Assembly (NCBI GenBank): GCA_029266425.1
Contig: JAQSWY010000021.1
Coordinates: forward strand, 1 to 64,000
Origin: Xanthobacteraceae bacterium
Lineage (GTDB): Bacteria > Pseudomonadota > Alphaproteobacteria > Rhizobiales > Xanthobacteraceae
Direction of reading: 5' to 3'
DNA length: 64,000 nucleotides
How positions within the stretch are numbered: position 1 is the stretch's first letter; every line of letters starts with the position of its first letter. The notes below the pieces were generated by a model that was given only the letters and a program-made list of their open reading frames with translations, made no database searches and was not told the origin of the DNA. Below are positions 39,032 to 47,582 of this stretch, one piece after another. The translations under genes and the position numbers were made by a program.

Positions 39032-40075
39032 ATGAATCAGGTGACCGACGCAATGTCCGTGTTCAATCGCCGCGCGGCGCTCAGGCTCGGCGCCGGCACG
39101 CTCGGCGGCATGGCCCTGACGGGACTGTTCCCGGTCAGTGCCGAGACCGATCCCGACATGACGGCGATTGCGGCGATGAAGCCGGGCGAATTCGTCTGGT
39201 ATCCGGAGCGGGCACCGGATGGCCTGGTCGCCATCGTGGTCTCGCTGCCCGACCAGCGCGCCTATGTCTATCGCAACGGCATCCGCATCGGCGCCACCAC
39301 GGTCTCGACCGGCAAGTCGGGCCACGAGACGCCGGTCGGGGTGTTCACCATCCTGCAGAAGGACGTGACGCACCATTCCTCGGTCTATAACAACGCCTCG
39401 ATGCCCTACACCGAGCGTCTCACCTGGTCCGGGGTAGCGCTGCACGCCGGCGCGCTGCCCGGATATCCGTCCTCGCACGGCTGCATCCACCTGCCGCTCG
39501 CCTTTGCCAAGCTGGTGTTCGGTGTGACGCACTACGGCACGCCGGTGATCGTCGCCGACGCCCATTCCCAGCCGATGGACGTGCTGCATCCCGGGCTGCT
39601 GCTCACCGCGGACGCGCAGAAGGCGATCCAGGCGGCCGAGGCGAGCGCCAGGCCGGTGCCTGCGAATGCTGCGGGCTCGGGGAGCGGGGCGCCCACCCAG
39701 CCCGGCACCGGGGCCGTCGCCATGGTGGTGAGCGGCGCCGACAAGACGCTCACGGTCCTGAAGGACGGCGACGTCGCCTTCACCGCGCCGGTGACGATCC
39801 GTGATCCGGAAACTCCGCTCGGCAATGTGGTCTATGTGCTGAAGCAGACCAATGGGGACATCGCCTGGACCGCCATCTCCTATGAGGGCAATGGCAACCA
39901 GCAGGGCAAGGCGGCGAACGCCATCGACCGCATCACCGTGGCGCCGGAGGCCAACAAGACGCTGGCCTCGCTGCTGGTGCCGGGCTCGACCATGCTGGTG
40001 ACCGACCTGCCGGCGCACCCCGGCACGCGCACCGACGACGATTTCGTCATCATGAGCCATGGGGCGACCTCATGA
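39032..40075 (+). CDS. L,D-transpeptidase family protein with Tat-like signal
   Basis: A 347-residue exported protein. NRRAALRLGAGTLGGMALTG near residue 10 looks like a Tat signal. The YkuD domain has VSTGKSGHETPVGVFTILQK, LTWSGVALHAGAL and the catalytic SSHGCIHLPLAFA (His and Cys). A second part (about 230-340) is a family-specific C-terminal extension. GGAGG upstream supports ATG 39032. Its TGA overlaps the mepA ATG (40072-40075), so both peptidoglycan enzymes are made together. Confidence 0.9.
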   Translation: MNQVTDAMSVFNRRAALRLGAGTLGGMALTGLFPVSAETDPDMTAIAAMKPGEFVWYPERAPDGLVAIVVSLPDQRAYVYRNGIRIGATTVSTGKSGHETPVGVFTILQKDVTHHSSVYNNASMPYTERLTWSGVALHAGALPGYPSSHGCIHLPLAFAKLVFGVTHYGTPVIVADAHSQPMDVLHPGLLLTADAQKAIQAAEASARPVPANAAGSGSGAPTQPGTGAVAMVVSGADKTLTVLKDGDVAFTAPVTIRDPETPLGNVVYVLKQTNGDIAWTAISYEGNGNQQGKAANAIDRITVAPEANKTLASLLVPGSTMLVTDLPAHPGTRTDDDFVIMSHGATS

Positions 40076-40971
40076 GCGGACCGCAGGCCGCGCTGCCGCT
40101 TGTCGCGGCGCTTGCGGGAGCCCTGTGGGCGGCGCCCGGCTTCGCGCAATCGGCGCTCGACACCACCCCGGCCAAGCAGTTGTTCGGCGCGGCGAAGGCG
40201 CCGGTCGACATGAAGGCGCGATCGATCGGCTTCTATTCCAAGGGCTGCCTTGCCGGGGGCGAGATGCTGCCGGTCAACGGGCCGGCCTGGCAGGCAATGC
40301 GGCTGTCGCGCAATCGCAATTGGGGCCACCCGGCGCTGGTCGAATTCGTCGAGCGCTTGGCCGTCAAGGTGCCGAAGGTGTCGAACTGGCCGGGCATACT
40401 GGTCGGCGACATGTCGCAGCCGCGCGGCGGGCCGATGCTGACCGGCCACGCCTCGCACCAGATCGGGCTCGACGCCGATATCTGGCTGACCCCGATGCCC
40501 AACCGCGAGTTCACCCGGCAGGAGCGCGAGGACATCTCCGCCACCATGATCGTGCGCAAGGACCGGCTCGACGTCGATCCCAAGGTGTGGACGCCCTCGC
40601 ATGTCGCGGTGATCAAGGCGGCAGCGACCGATCCGCAGGTCGAGCGCGTGCTGGTCAACGCCGCGATCAAGAAGGCGCTATGCCGCGACGCCGGCAACGA
40701 TCGCGCCTGGCTGCAGAAGGTGCGGCCCTATTGGGGGCACGACTACCACATGCATGTGCGCATCGCCTGCCAGGCCGGCAGTCCGGAATGCCGGGCGCAG
40801 GATGCGGTGGTGCCGGGCGAGGGCTGCGGCAAGGACCTCGACTGGTGGTTCTCCGACGCGGTGCTGCACCCGAAGCCGCCGCCGAAGCCCCCGGTCCCGC
40901 CCAAACCCAAGCCGCCGATGATGCTCAGCGACATGCCGGACGCCTGCCGCCAGGTGCTGCTGGGGAGGTGA
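40072..40971 (+). CDS. mepA: Penicillin-insensitive murein DD-endopeptidase
   Basis: A 299-residue exported LAS-type zinc peptidase that cuts D-Ala-meso-DAP crosslinks. A signal peptide (to about residue 25) is followed by GFYSKGCLAGGEMLPVNGPA, GDMSQPRGGPMLTGHASHQI, GLDADIWLTPMP and HDYHMHVRIAC. His and Asp in HASHQIGLD and the HxH in HMHVR are the metal ligands. It is co-translated with the L,D-transpeptidase, so the pair may remodel 4-3 and 3-3 crosslinks. Confidence 0.94.
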   Translation: MSGPQAALPLVAALAGALWAAPGFAQSALDTTPAKQLFGAAKAPVDMKARSIGFYSKGCLAGGEMLPVNGPAWQAMRLSRNRNWGHPALVEFVERLAVKVPKVSNWPGILVGDMSQPRGGPMLTGHASHQIGLDADIWLTPMPNREFTRQEREDISATMIVRKDRLDVDPKVWTPSHVAVIKAAATDPQVERVLVNAAIKKALCRDAGNDRAWLQKVRPYWGHDYHMHVRIACQAGSPECRAQDAVVPGEGCGKDLDWWFSDAVLHPKPPPKPPVPPKPKPPMMLSDMPDACRQVLLGR

Positions 40972-40999
40972 GGGGCCATCGCCGGCATCCCCGAGCTGA

Positions 41000-41096
41000 C
41001 AGAACTCCAATTGCCTCATCCCCGGACTTGATCCGGGATCCGGCCCCGCCGCATGCACCCGGTCGAAAGTCTGGATCCCCGGATCAAGTCCGGGGA
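41000..41096. repeat. Family C repeat pair overlapping a gene end
   Basis: A direct copy of the 36.4-kb element (GAACTCCAATTGCCTCATCC and on) is followed by an inverted half, ATCCCCGGATCAAGTCCGGG (41076-41095). The inverted half supplies the stop codon (41084-41086) and last residues of the GMC oxidoreductase gene. Confidence 0.75.
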
Positions 41097-42736
41097 AGAG
41101 GGCGTGAGGGGTGGTTCTTCCCACCCTGCGCATCCTCCAGCATCATCTTCGCCGCCTTCTCGGCGATCATCATGGTCGGCGAATTGGTGTTGCCCGAGGT
41201 GATGGTCGGCATCACCGAGGCGTCCGCCACCCGTAGCCCCGCGCAGCCGAACAGGCGGAGGCGCTCGTCGACCACGGCGAGCGGATCGGAGGGCAGGCCC
41301 ATCTTCGCGGTGCCGACGGGGTGGAAGATGGTGGTGCCGATATCGCCGGCCGCCCTGGCGAGCGAGGCGTCGTCATCGCCGATCTCGGCGCCGGGCAACA
41401 TTTCCTCGGGCCGATAGGGCGCCAGCGCCGGACGGGAGACGATGCGGCGGGCGACGCGGATGCTGTCGGCGGCGACGCGGCGATCCTCTTCGGTCGCGAG
41501 ATAGTTCGGGCTGATGCGCGGTGCGGCGACCGGATCGCTCGAGGCCAGCGTCAGCGTGCCCCGGCTCTCCGGGCGCAGATTGCACACGCTCATGGTGAAG
41601 GCCGGGAAGGCGTGCAGCGGCTCGCCGAATTTCGGCAGCGAGAGCGGCTGGACATGGAATTCGAGGTCGGCGCGTTCCTTGTCGGGGCGCGAGCGGGTGA
41701 AGATGCCGAGCTGCGAGGGCGCCATGGTCAGCGGCCCGCGCTGCAGCAGCGCGAACTCCAATCCCATCAGTGCCCGGCGCGGCAGCGAATGGTAGCGCTC
41801 GTTCAAGGTCGGCAGGCCGGTGATCCGGTAGATCAGCCGCAGCTGGAGATGGTCCTGCAGATTGGCGCCGACGCCCGGCCGGTCATTGACGACGTCGATG
41901 CCGTGCGCCGCGAGCTCCGCGCCAGGTCCGATGCCGGAGAGCTTCAGGAGCTGCGGCGTGCCGATGGCGCCTGAGGCGAGGACCACCTCGCCGCGCACCC
42001 GCGCCGTCCGGGTGACGCCGTTCTGGCGATACGCGACGCCCACGGTGCGGCCGTTCTCGATCAGCACGCGCTCGGTGAGGCAGCCGATCTCCAGCCGCAG
42101 ATTGGTCCGGCCGAGCACGGGTTTCAGGAAGCCGCGCGCAGCGCTCCAGCGGAAGCCGCGCTTCTGGTTCACCTGGAAATAGGAGGAGCCCTGATTGTCG
42201 CCGGTGTTGAAATCCGCGATCGGGGCGATGCCGTCTTCCTCGGCGGCGCGCCGCACGGTGTCGAGCAGCTTCCAGGTGAGGCGCGGATGCTCGACGCGCC
42301 ATTCGCCGCCCGAACCATGGAATTCGCTGGTCCCGAGATAATGGTCCTCGTGACTCCTGAAGACCGGAAGCACGTCGTCCCAGCCCCAGCCGGTCAGCCC
42401 GAGCTGTCGCCAATGATCGTAGTCGGCGGCCTGGCCGCGCATATAGATCATGGCGTTGATGGCGGAAGAGCCGCCGATAGTCTTGCCGCGCGGATAGTTC
42501 AGCGCGCGGCCGTTCAGCCCGGGCTCCGGCTCGGTCCTGAAGCACCAGTCGGCGCGTGGGTTGCCGATGGCGAACAGATAGCCGACGGGGATGTGGAACC
42601 AGATCCAGTTGTCGCGTCCGCCGGCCTCGAGCACCAGCACGCGGTTCCTGGGGTCAGCGGAGAGACGGTTGGCCAGCACGCAACCGGCCGAGCCGGCGCC
42701 GACGATGATGTAGTCGTACGTCTCGCTGTCCGACAT
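41084..42736 (-). CDS. GMC-family FAD-dependent oxidoreductase
   Basis: A 550-residue choline/alcohol dehydrogenase-like flavoenzyme. YDYIIVGAGSAGCVLANRLS binds FAD. GKTIGGSSAINAMIYMRGQA and VVLASGAIGTPQLLKLSGIG are the two GMC signatures. HPVGTAKMG and SGNTNSPTMMIAEKAAKMML close the active site. It oxidises an alcohol of unknown identity; no betB or betI is near, so betA is not assigned. The final nine or so residues are encoded by a palindromic repeat. The start is 4 bases before the malonyl-CoA decarboxylase stop. Confidence 0.92.
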   Translation of the reverse strand: MSDSETYDYIIVGAGSAGCVLANRLSADPRNRVLVLEAGGRDNWIWFHIPVGYLFAIGNPRADWCFRTEPEPGLNGRALNYPRGKTIGGSSAINAMIYMRGQAADYDHWRQLGLTGWGWDDVLPVFRSHEDHYLGTSEFHGSGGEWRVEHPRLTWKLLDTVRRAAEEDGIAPIADFNTGDNQGSSYFQVNQKRGFRWSAARGFLKPVLGRTNLRLEIGCLTERVLIENGRTVGVAYRQNGVTRTARVRGEVVLASGAIGTPQLLKLSGIGPGAELAAHGIDVVNDRPGVGANLQDHLQLRLIYRITGLPTLNERYHSLPRRALMGLEFALLQRGPLTMAPSQLGIFTRSRPDKERADLEFHVQPLSLPKFGEPLHAFPAFTMSVCNLRPESRGTLTLASSDPVAAPRISPNYLATEEDRRVAADSIRVARRIVSRPALAPYRPEEMLPGAEIGDDDASLARAAGDIGTTIFHPVGTAKMGLPSDPLAVVDERLRLFGCAGLRVADASVMPTITSGNTNSPTMMIAEKAAKMMLEDAQGGKNHPSRPLPRT

Positions 42737-42740
42737 GAGG

Positions 42741-44123
42741 TCAGTTCGGCGCAGCCACGGTGAGCGCCTTCTGCTTGGTATCGGCGCGGAGCAGCTTCTT
42801 CACCGCCGGGCTCGCCACCACCTCGGCCTTATCGAAGAAGGCCTCGTGGTTTTCCTCGATATCCTCGGGGATATAGCGGTAGTTCACCATCAGGCCTGCG
42901 GCCTGCCGGAGGCCTTTGGCGCTCATGTCGCCGAACAGGTTGATGCGCTCCAGCCGCGCGCCATTGCCGAGATGGAAGCGCGCCACCGGATCGAGCGGCT
43001 TGCCCTTGGGCGAGCGGGCGATGAGGAAATAGTGCGCGGCAAGCGCACCGAGCACCGGCTTCAGCAGCTTCTTGCGCGCCTCGTCCTCGGCGAGCGAAGG
43101 CTCGTCGAGCGCCTCCAGCGCGGTGCGGTCGGCCTTGGTGAGCACGATCGAGGCCTCGTCCCGCCGCTCGCCGTCGAGCCAGCCGCGGAAGCCGGGCACG
43201 GGGGAGAGCGTCACGAAGGTCGTGAGATTGGGGAATTCGCGCGAGATCTCCTCGACCACCTGCTTGATCAGGAAATTGCCGAAGGTGACGCCCCCCAGGC
43301 CTTTCTGGCAGTTGGAGATCGAATAGAACACCGCCACCTTCGCGCTGGCAGGATCGAGCGGCTCGCGCCTCTCGACGAGAATGGGAGCGATCGCGTCCGG
43401 GACGTCGCGGGTCAACGCCACCTCGACGAAGATCAACGGTTCGTCGACCAGAGCCGGATGGAAGAACGCGTAACAGCGCCGGTCCGGGCTGTCGACGCGG
43501 GCGCGCAGGTCGTTCCAGTCGCGGATTTCGTGCACCGCCTCGTAGCGGATGATCTTCTCGAGGACGTTGGCAGGAGTGGACCAGTCGATCCGGCGCAGCA
43601 CGAGGAACCCCCGATTGAACCAGGACGTGAAGAGGTGGGTGAAGTCGCGGTCGATGGTCGCAAGGTCCGGGCGCCTTGTCAGCACGTCGAGCAGGCTGGC
43701 GCGCATGTCGACCAGCGTCGCGGTGGCGTTCGGCGCAAGGTTCAGCCGGCGGATCAGCTCCTGGCGGCGCGGCTCGCTTGCGGCATGCAGTTCGCTCAGC
43801 GTGCGGTCGGAGGATTTGCCTGCATAGGCGGCGATCGCCTCGTCGAGCCGCGCCTTGTCCGGGCCGAAGGTCTCGGCCAGCGCTTCGAAGAAGGCGACGC
43901 GCTCGCCGGTCTTGAGCGCGCGATAAAGGATGAGGATCTCGCGGGCCAGCGCCACGCCGGAGGCTTCCCCGCGCCCCGACAGCAATTGCTCGCACAATTC
44001 GACGATATTGGCGGCGCGGATGGCGCCTGCGGGCCGCCGCTCGCGGCCTTCCAGCAATGCGCGGCCACGCTCCGCGATGGTGCCGAGCAGATCGCCGAAG
44101 AAGCTGGTGTCGCCATTCGCCAT
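42741..44123 (-). CDS. Malonyl-CoA decarboxylase
   Basis: A 460-residue enzyme converting malonyl-CoA to acetyl-CoA and CO2. The N-terminal helical domain runs to about 180. The acetyltransferase-like catalytic domain includes FVEVALTRDVPDAIAPIL, VFYSISNCQKGLGGVTFGNF and TFVTLSPVPGFRGWL. The Ser in ISNC and the His in AAHYFL or ARFHLGNGARL correspond to the reported active site. No matBC genes adjoin it. ATG 44123 is preferred over a GTG at 44141 whose ribosome site would be too close. Confidence 0.92.
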   Translation of the reverse strand: MANGDTSFFGDLLGTIAERGRALLEGRERRPAGAIRAANIVELCEQLLSGRGEASGVALAREILILYRALKTGERVAFFEALAETFGPDKARLDEAIAAYAGKSSDRTLSELHAASEPRRQELIRRLNLAPNATATLVDMRASLLDVLTRRPDLATIDRDFTHLFTSWFNRGFLVLRRIDWSTPANVLEKIIRYEAVHEIRDWNDLRARVDSPDRRCYAFFHPALVDEPLIFVEVALTRDVPDAIAPILVERREPLDPASAKVAVFYSISNCQKGLGGVTFGNFLIKQVVEEISREFPNLTTFVTLSPVPGFRGWLDGERRDEASIVLTKADRTALEALDEPSLAEDEARKKLLKPVLGALAAHYFLIARSPKGKPLDPVARFHLGNGARLERINLFGDMSAKGLRQAAGLMVNYRYIPEDIEENHEAFFDKAEVVASPAVKKLLRADTKQKALTVAAPN

Positions 44124-44234
44124 GCCTCGTCCAGCCCCCACTCCTCGTCCCAGCGCGCGATCCGCACTCTATGGGAAGGCGCAAATCGCGATCGTGACAA
44201 GACGTACCTTGGTTGGCCGGCCGGGGGGAAGACC

Positions 44235-45575
44235 TCAGCCGGTCACAAGATCGAACAGCAGCTTCATGTTCAGCGCGATGATCAGCGCGGCGGCGAGGCT
44301 GGCGAGGACGATCTGCCAGCGGGGCGCGGCAAGGCCGCCCATCTTGCGCTTGTCGGCGGTGAACATGATCAGCGGCACCACGGCGAAGGGCAGCTGCAGG
44401 CTGAGGATCACCTGGCTGAGGATGAGCAGCGAGCCGGCGCCGCTCTCCCCGTAGGCGATCGTCACCGCTGCCGCCGGCACGATGGCGATGGAGCGGGTGA
44501 TGAGCCGGCGCAGCCACGGCGCCAGCTTGATGTGAAGGAAGCCCTCCATCACCGCCTGGCCGGCAATGGTGGCGGTGACGGTGGAATTGAGGCCGCAGCA
44601 CAAGAGCGCGACCGCGAACAGGGTCGGCGCCAGCGCGCTGCCGAGCAGCGGATTCAGAAGCTCATGCGCCTTGCCGAGGTCCGCCACCTCGCCGACGCCG
44701 CCATGATGGAAGGCGGAAGCGGCGAGGATGAGGATGGAAGCATTGATAGTCAGCGCAAACATCAGCGCGAAGGTGGAATCGAAGGTGGCGAGCCTTATCG
44801 CCTCGCGCTTGCCGTCCGTCGTGCCGTCATGGCGCCGGGTCTGCACGATGGCCGAGTGCAGATAGAGATTGTGCGGCATCACCGTGGCGCCGAGGATGCC
44901 GAGGGCGAGGTAGAGCATGTCCGGATTGCGGACGATCTCGACGGTCGGGGCGAAGCCGCGGATCACCTGGCCCCAGTCCGGATCGGCAAGCGCGATCTGG
45001 ATGCCGAAGCACAGCGCGATGACGGCGAGCAGCGTGACCACCAGCGCCTCGATCCAGCGGAAGCCGAGATTCTGCAGCCACAGGATCAGGAACACGTCGA
45101 GCGCGGTCACGACGACGCCGATCTCCAGCGGGAGGCCGAACAGCAGGTTCAGGCCGATGGCGGTGCCGATCACCTCGGCAAGGTCGGTGGCGCAGATCGC
45201 CGCTTCGGCAAGGATCCACAGCACGAACGCGACCGGCCGGGGGAAGCTGTCGCGGCAGGCCTGGGCGAGGTCGCGGCCGGAAGCGACGCCGAGCCTGGAG
45301 CACAGCGCCTGCAAGAGGATGGCGATCAGGTTGGACAGCAGGGCGACGGTGAGCAGGCTGTAGCCGAACTTCGAGCCTCCGGCGAGCGAGGTCGCCCAAT
45401 TGCCCGGGTCCATATAGCCGGTGGCGACAAGGTAGCCCGGCCCCATAAAGGCGAACAGGCGCCAGAGACCGGAGCGCTTCGGCACCGCGATGGTGCCGTG
45501 GATCTCGGAAAGCGGCGGATCGCCACGCTGGCGCCGCCAGCCCGCAAGGCCCGTTTCGTTAACCTGCTCCAGCAT
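44235..45575 (-). CDS. mntH: Nramp-type manganese/divalent metal transporter
   Basis: A 446-residue proton-coupled metal importer with 11 membrane spans. [20 protein letters not shown] is the TM1 DPGN metal-binding motif. [19 protein letters not shown] carries the MPH motif of TM6. ATG 45575 is chosen; the upstream frame (to 45659) crosses two operator-like palindromes. Its isolated position with palindromes ahead is typical of Mn-repressed mntH (Mur or MntR), though the regulator is not in the window. Confidence 0.95.
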   Translation of the reverse strand: MLEQVNETGLAGWRRQRGDPPLSEIHGTIAVPKRSGLWRLFAFMGPGYLVATGYMDPGNWATSLAGGSKFGYSLLTVALLSNLIAILLQALCSRLGVASGRDLAQACRDSFPRPVAFVLWILAEAAICATDLAEVIGTAIGLNLLFGLPLEIGVVVTALDVFLILWLQNLGFRWIEALVVTLLAVIALCFGIQIALADPDWGQVIRGFAPTVEIVRNPDMLYLALGILGATVMPHNLYLHSAIVQTRRHDGTTDGKREAIRLATFDSTFALMFALTINASILILAASAFHHGGVGEVADLGKAHELLNPLLGSALAPTLFAVALLCCGLNSTVTATIAGQAVMEGFLHIKLAPWLRRLITRSIAIVPAAAVTIAYGESGAGSLLILSQVILSLQLPFAVVPLIMFTADKRKMGGLAAPRWQIVLASLAAALIIALNMKLLFDLVTG

Positions 45576-45588
45576 GGGGGCCTCGCAT

Positions 45589-45605
45589 CTGCGAATTAGT
45601 CGCAG
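45589..45605. promoter_or_regulatory. Candidate Mn-responsive operator 1
   Basis: CTGCGA-N5-TCGCAG is a perfect 6-5-6 inverted repeat 14 bases before the mntH start. It resembles the short palindromes bound by Mur or MntR proteins; the exact consensus was not checked. Confidence 0.6.
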
Positions 45606-45642
45606 TGGTAAATAGGAGGCGTTCCGAGCTGCGTCAACGCAA

Positions 45643-45659
45643 TTGCGAGCCATTTGCAA
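45643..45659. promoter_or_regulatory. Candidate Mn-responsive operator 2
   Basis: TTGCGA-N5-TTGCAA has the same 6-5-6 layout as operator 1 with one mismatch. It lies 54 bases from it, between mntH and the divergent DUF3750 gene. Confidence 0.55.
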
Positions 45660-45733
45660 CTGATTTCCTGACGTCAGACGCGAGTCGGCTCAGATCGGCA
45701 CGTTTTCGCCGGATTTTTCGGCACATTCACATC

Positions 45734-46477
45734 ATGGTCCGCGCCGCCCGGCTTTCGCTCCTCGGCTTCATGCTGCTGTTCGCCTTGCCGCTCGGCGCCC
45801 ACGCGCTGGTGCAGTGGCGCACCGCCGACTGGACCCAGAGCTGGAGTTCGGCCGATTGGTCGAGCACCGGAACCCTGCCGCCGCCGTCCGCGCAGCCCGA
45901 CGCCATGGTGCGGATCTATGCCGCCCGCGTCGGTCGCTGGCGCGGCATCTTCGCCGTCCATAGCTGGATCGTGGTGAAGGAGGAGGGCGCTTCTTCCTAT
46001 GAGCGTTTCGACAAGGTCGGCTGGGGCCGGCCGATCCGCCGGGACGCCTATCCGCCCGACGGGCGCTGGTACGGCAATGAGCCCTCGATCGTGTTCGCCG
46101 CCGACGGCGAGGAGGCGAGGGCGCTGATCCCGAAGATCCGGCAGGCGGTCGAGGAATATCCCTATGGCCATGCCGGGGACTACCGGGTGTGGCCGGGGCC
46201 GAATTCCAACACCTTCGTCGCCTCGGTCCTTGCCGCCGTGCCGGAGATGGGCGCCAGCCTGCCGCCGACCGCAATCGGCAAGGACTTCCCGATGGACGGT
46301 TCATGGCTCGGACTCGCGCCCTCGCGCACCGGATTCCGGGTCTCGCTCGGCGGCTATGGCGGGTTCACTCTGGCCTGGGTCGAGGGCATCGAGTTCAACA
46401 TATTGGGCGCCGTGGCGGGGCTCGACTTGCGCCGGCCGGCCATCAAGCTGCCGGGCTTCGGGCGGGTCGGGATCTGA
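45734..46477 (+). CDS. DUF3750-domain exported protein
   Basis: A 247-residue protein with an N-terminal membrane or signal segment (LSLLGFMLLFALPLGAHALV). The DUF3750 body includes MVRIYAARVGRWRGIFAVHS, WIVVKEEGASSYERFDKVGW, YPYGHAGDYRVWPGPNSNTF and SLGGYGGFTLAWVEGIEFNI. The conserved His, Asn and Cys-like positions of this family suggest an NlpC-like fold, but that is not certain. ATG 45734 is chosen at the start of the signal segment. It is divergent from mntH. Confidence 0.85.
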   Translation: MVRAARLSLLGFMLLFALPLGAHALVQWRTADWTQSWSSADWSSTGTLPPPSAQPDAMVRIYAARVGRWRGIFAVHSWIVVKEEGASSYERFDKVGWGRPIRRDAYPPDGRWYGNEPSIVFAADGEEARALIPKIRQAVEEYPYGHAGDYRVWPGPNSNTFVASVLAAVPEMGASLPPTAIGKDFPMDGSWLGLAPSRTGFRVSLGGYGGFTLAWVEGIEFNILGAVAGLDLRRPAIKLPGFGRVGI

Positions 46478-46490
46478 GCGTGGCCGTCTA

Positions 46491-46530
46491 CTTCCCTCTC
46501 CCGTCGGGGGAGGGAGGGCGCCCACCGCTT
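46491..46530. repeat. Family B intergenic repeat copy
   Basis: CTCTCCCGTCGGGGGAGGGA with flanking GGGCGCCC is a shorter copy of the element at 12.6 kb and 58.5 kb. The rest of the 46478-46678 gap shows no gene. Confidence 0.6.
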
Positions 46531-46678
46531 CGGCACATGGGTGCGTGCCACACTTCGAGGTAATATTTGCCGCACAAACGCAACACGACATTCACCGTGT
46601 AGATGTATGCCGAGGCCGCTCTCTTGCGTTGGGGGCGATGTGAGGCATAGGTTTGCCGCGGTCACGGGGGGTGACAAA

Positions 46679-47503
46679 ATGATGTGCACGTCGATGGGCT
46701 TTGGTCTTCTGCGGCGCGCCGGCGCCGCGCTCCTGCTGGCGCTTGCGTTTGCCGCGCCGGCCGCGGCCGCCCAGTGCGGCAATGACGCCAGCGGCTTCAA
46801 TGCCTGGCTCTCCGCCTTCCGCCAGGAAGCTGCCGGGCAGGGCATCTCGCCGGCCGCGCTGCGTGCGCTCGACGGCGTGACCTATGACACCCAGGTGATC
46901 CGCCTCGACCGCAACCAGAGGCATTTCTCGCAGAGCTTCGAGCAGTTCGCCGCCAACCGCATCACCGCCGGCCGGCTCAGCAAGGGCCGCGCGATCCTGA
47001 AGAGCCAGGCGGCGCTGTTCCAGCGGATCGAGCAGCGCTTCGGGGTGCCGGGGCCGATCCTCGTCGCCATCTGGGCGATGGAGACCGATTTCGGCGCCAA
47101 CCAGGGCAAGATGCCGGTGTTCCGCTCGCTGGCGACGCTCGCCTATGATTGCCGCCGCAGCGCCTTCTTCACCGGGCAATTGCTCGACGGGCTGCGCGTC
47201 CTGCAGCGCGGCGACCTCTCGCTCGGCGAGATGCGCGGCGCCTGGGCCGGCGAACTCGGCCAGACCCAGTTCATGCCGACCTCCTATTACCGCTACGCCG
47301 TCGATTTCGACGGCAATGGCCGGGCCGACCTGATCCGCAGCACGCCGGACGTGCTCGCCTCCACCGCCAACTACCTGAAAGGCTATGGCTGGAGCGGCCG
47401 TTCGTGGGAGAACGGCGCCAATGCCGGCGCGCTGGCCGGCTGGAACAAGGCGGGGGTCTATCAGAAGACCATCGCGCTGTTTGCCACCAAGCTGTCGCAG
47501 TAG
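46679..47503 (+). CDS. Lytic murein transglycosylase (SLT_2, short form)
   Basis: A 274-residue exported enzyme. The signal peptide ends near AAPAAAAQC. The SLT_2 domain has FQRIEQRFGVPGPILVAIWA, the catalytic Glu in METDFG, GAWAGELGQTQFMPTSYYRY and DFDGNGRADLI. No peptidoglycan-binding domain follows, unlike the paralogue at 1.1 kb. GGGGGG lies 8 bases before ATG 46679. It stands alone between a repeat and the cfa-like gene. Confidence 0.9.
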   Translation: MMCTSMGFGLLRRAGAALLLALAFAAPAAAAQCGNDASGFNAWLSAFRQEAAGQGISPAALRALDGVTYDTQVIRLDRNQRHFSQSFEQFAANRITAGRLSKGRAILKSQAALFQRIEQRFGVPGPILVAIWAMETDFGANQGKMPVFRSLATLAYDCRRSAFFTGQLLDGLRVLQRGDLSLGEMRGAWAGELGQTQFMPTSYYRYAVDFDGNGRADLIRSTPDVLASTANYLKGYGWSGRSWENGANAGALAGWNKAGVYQKTIALFATKLSQ

Positions 47504-47582
47504 CTGACGTTTCGTCGCCCGCGCGCCGCCTTGACACGGCGCGTGGGCCCGTGCCCGATGCCCGCCCTTAACAGGTGGTGGC

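Noticed and set aside
42735..45599. 954-residue plus-strand frame
   Set aside because: It lies opposite malonyl-CoA decarboxylase and mntH, both of which have full family motifs. It is compositional noise.
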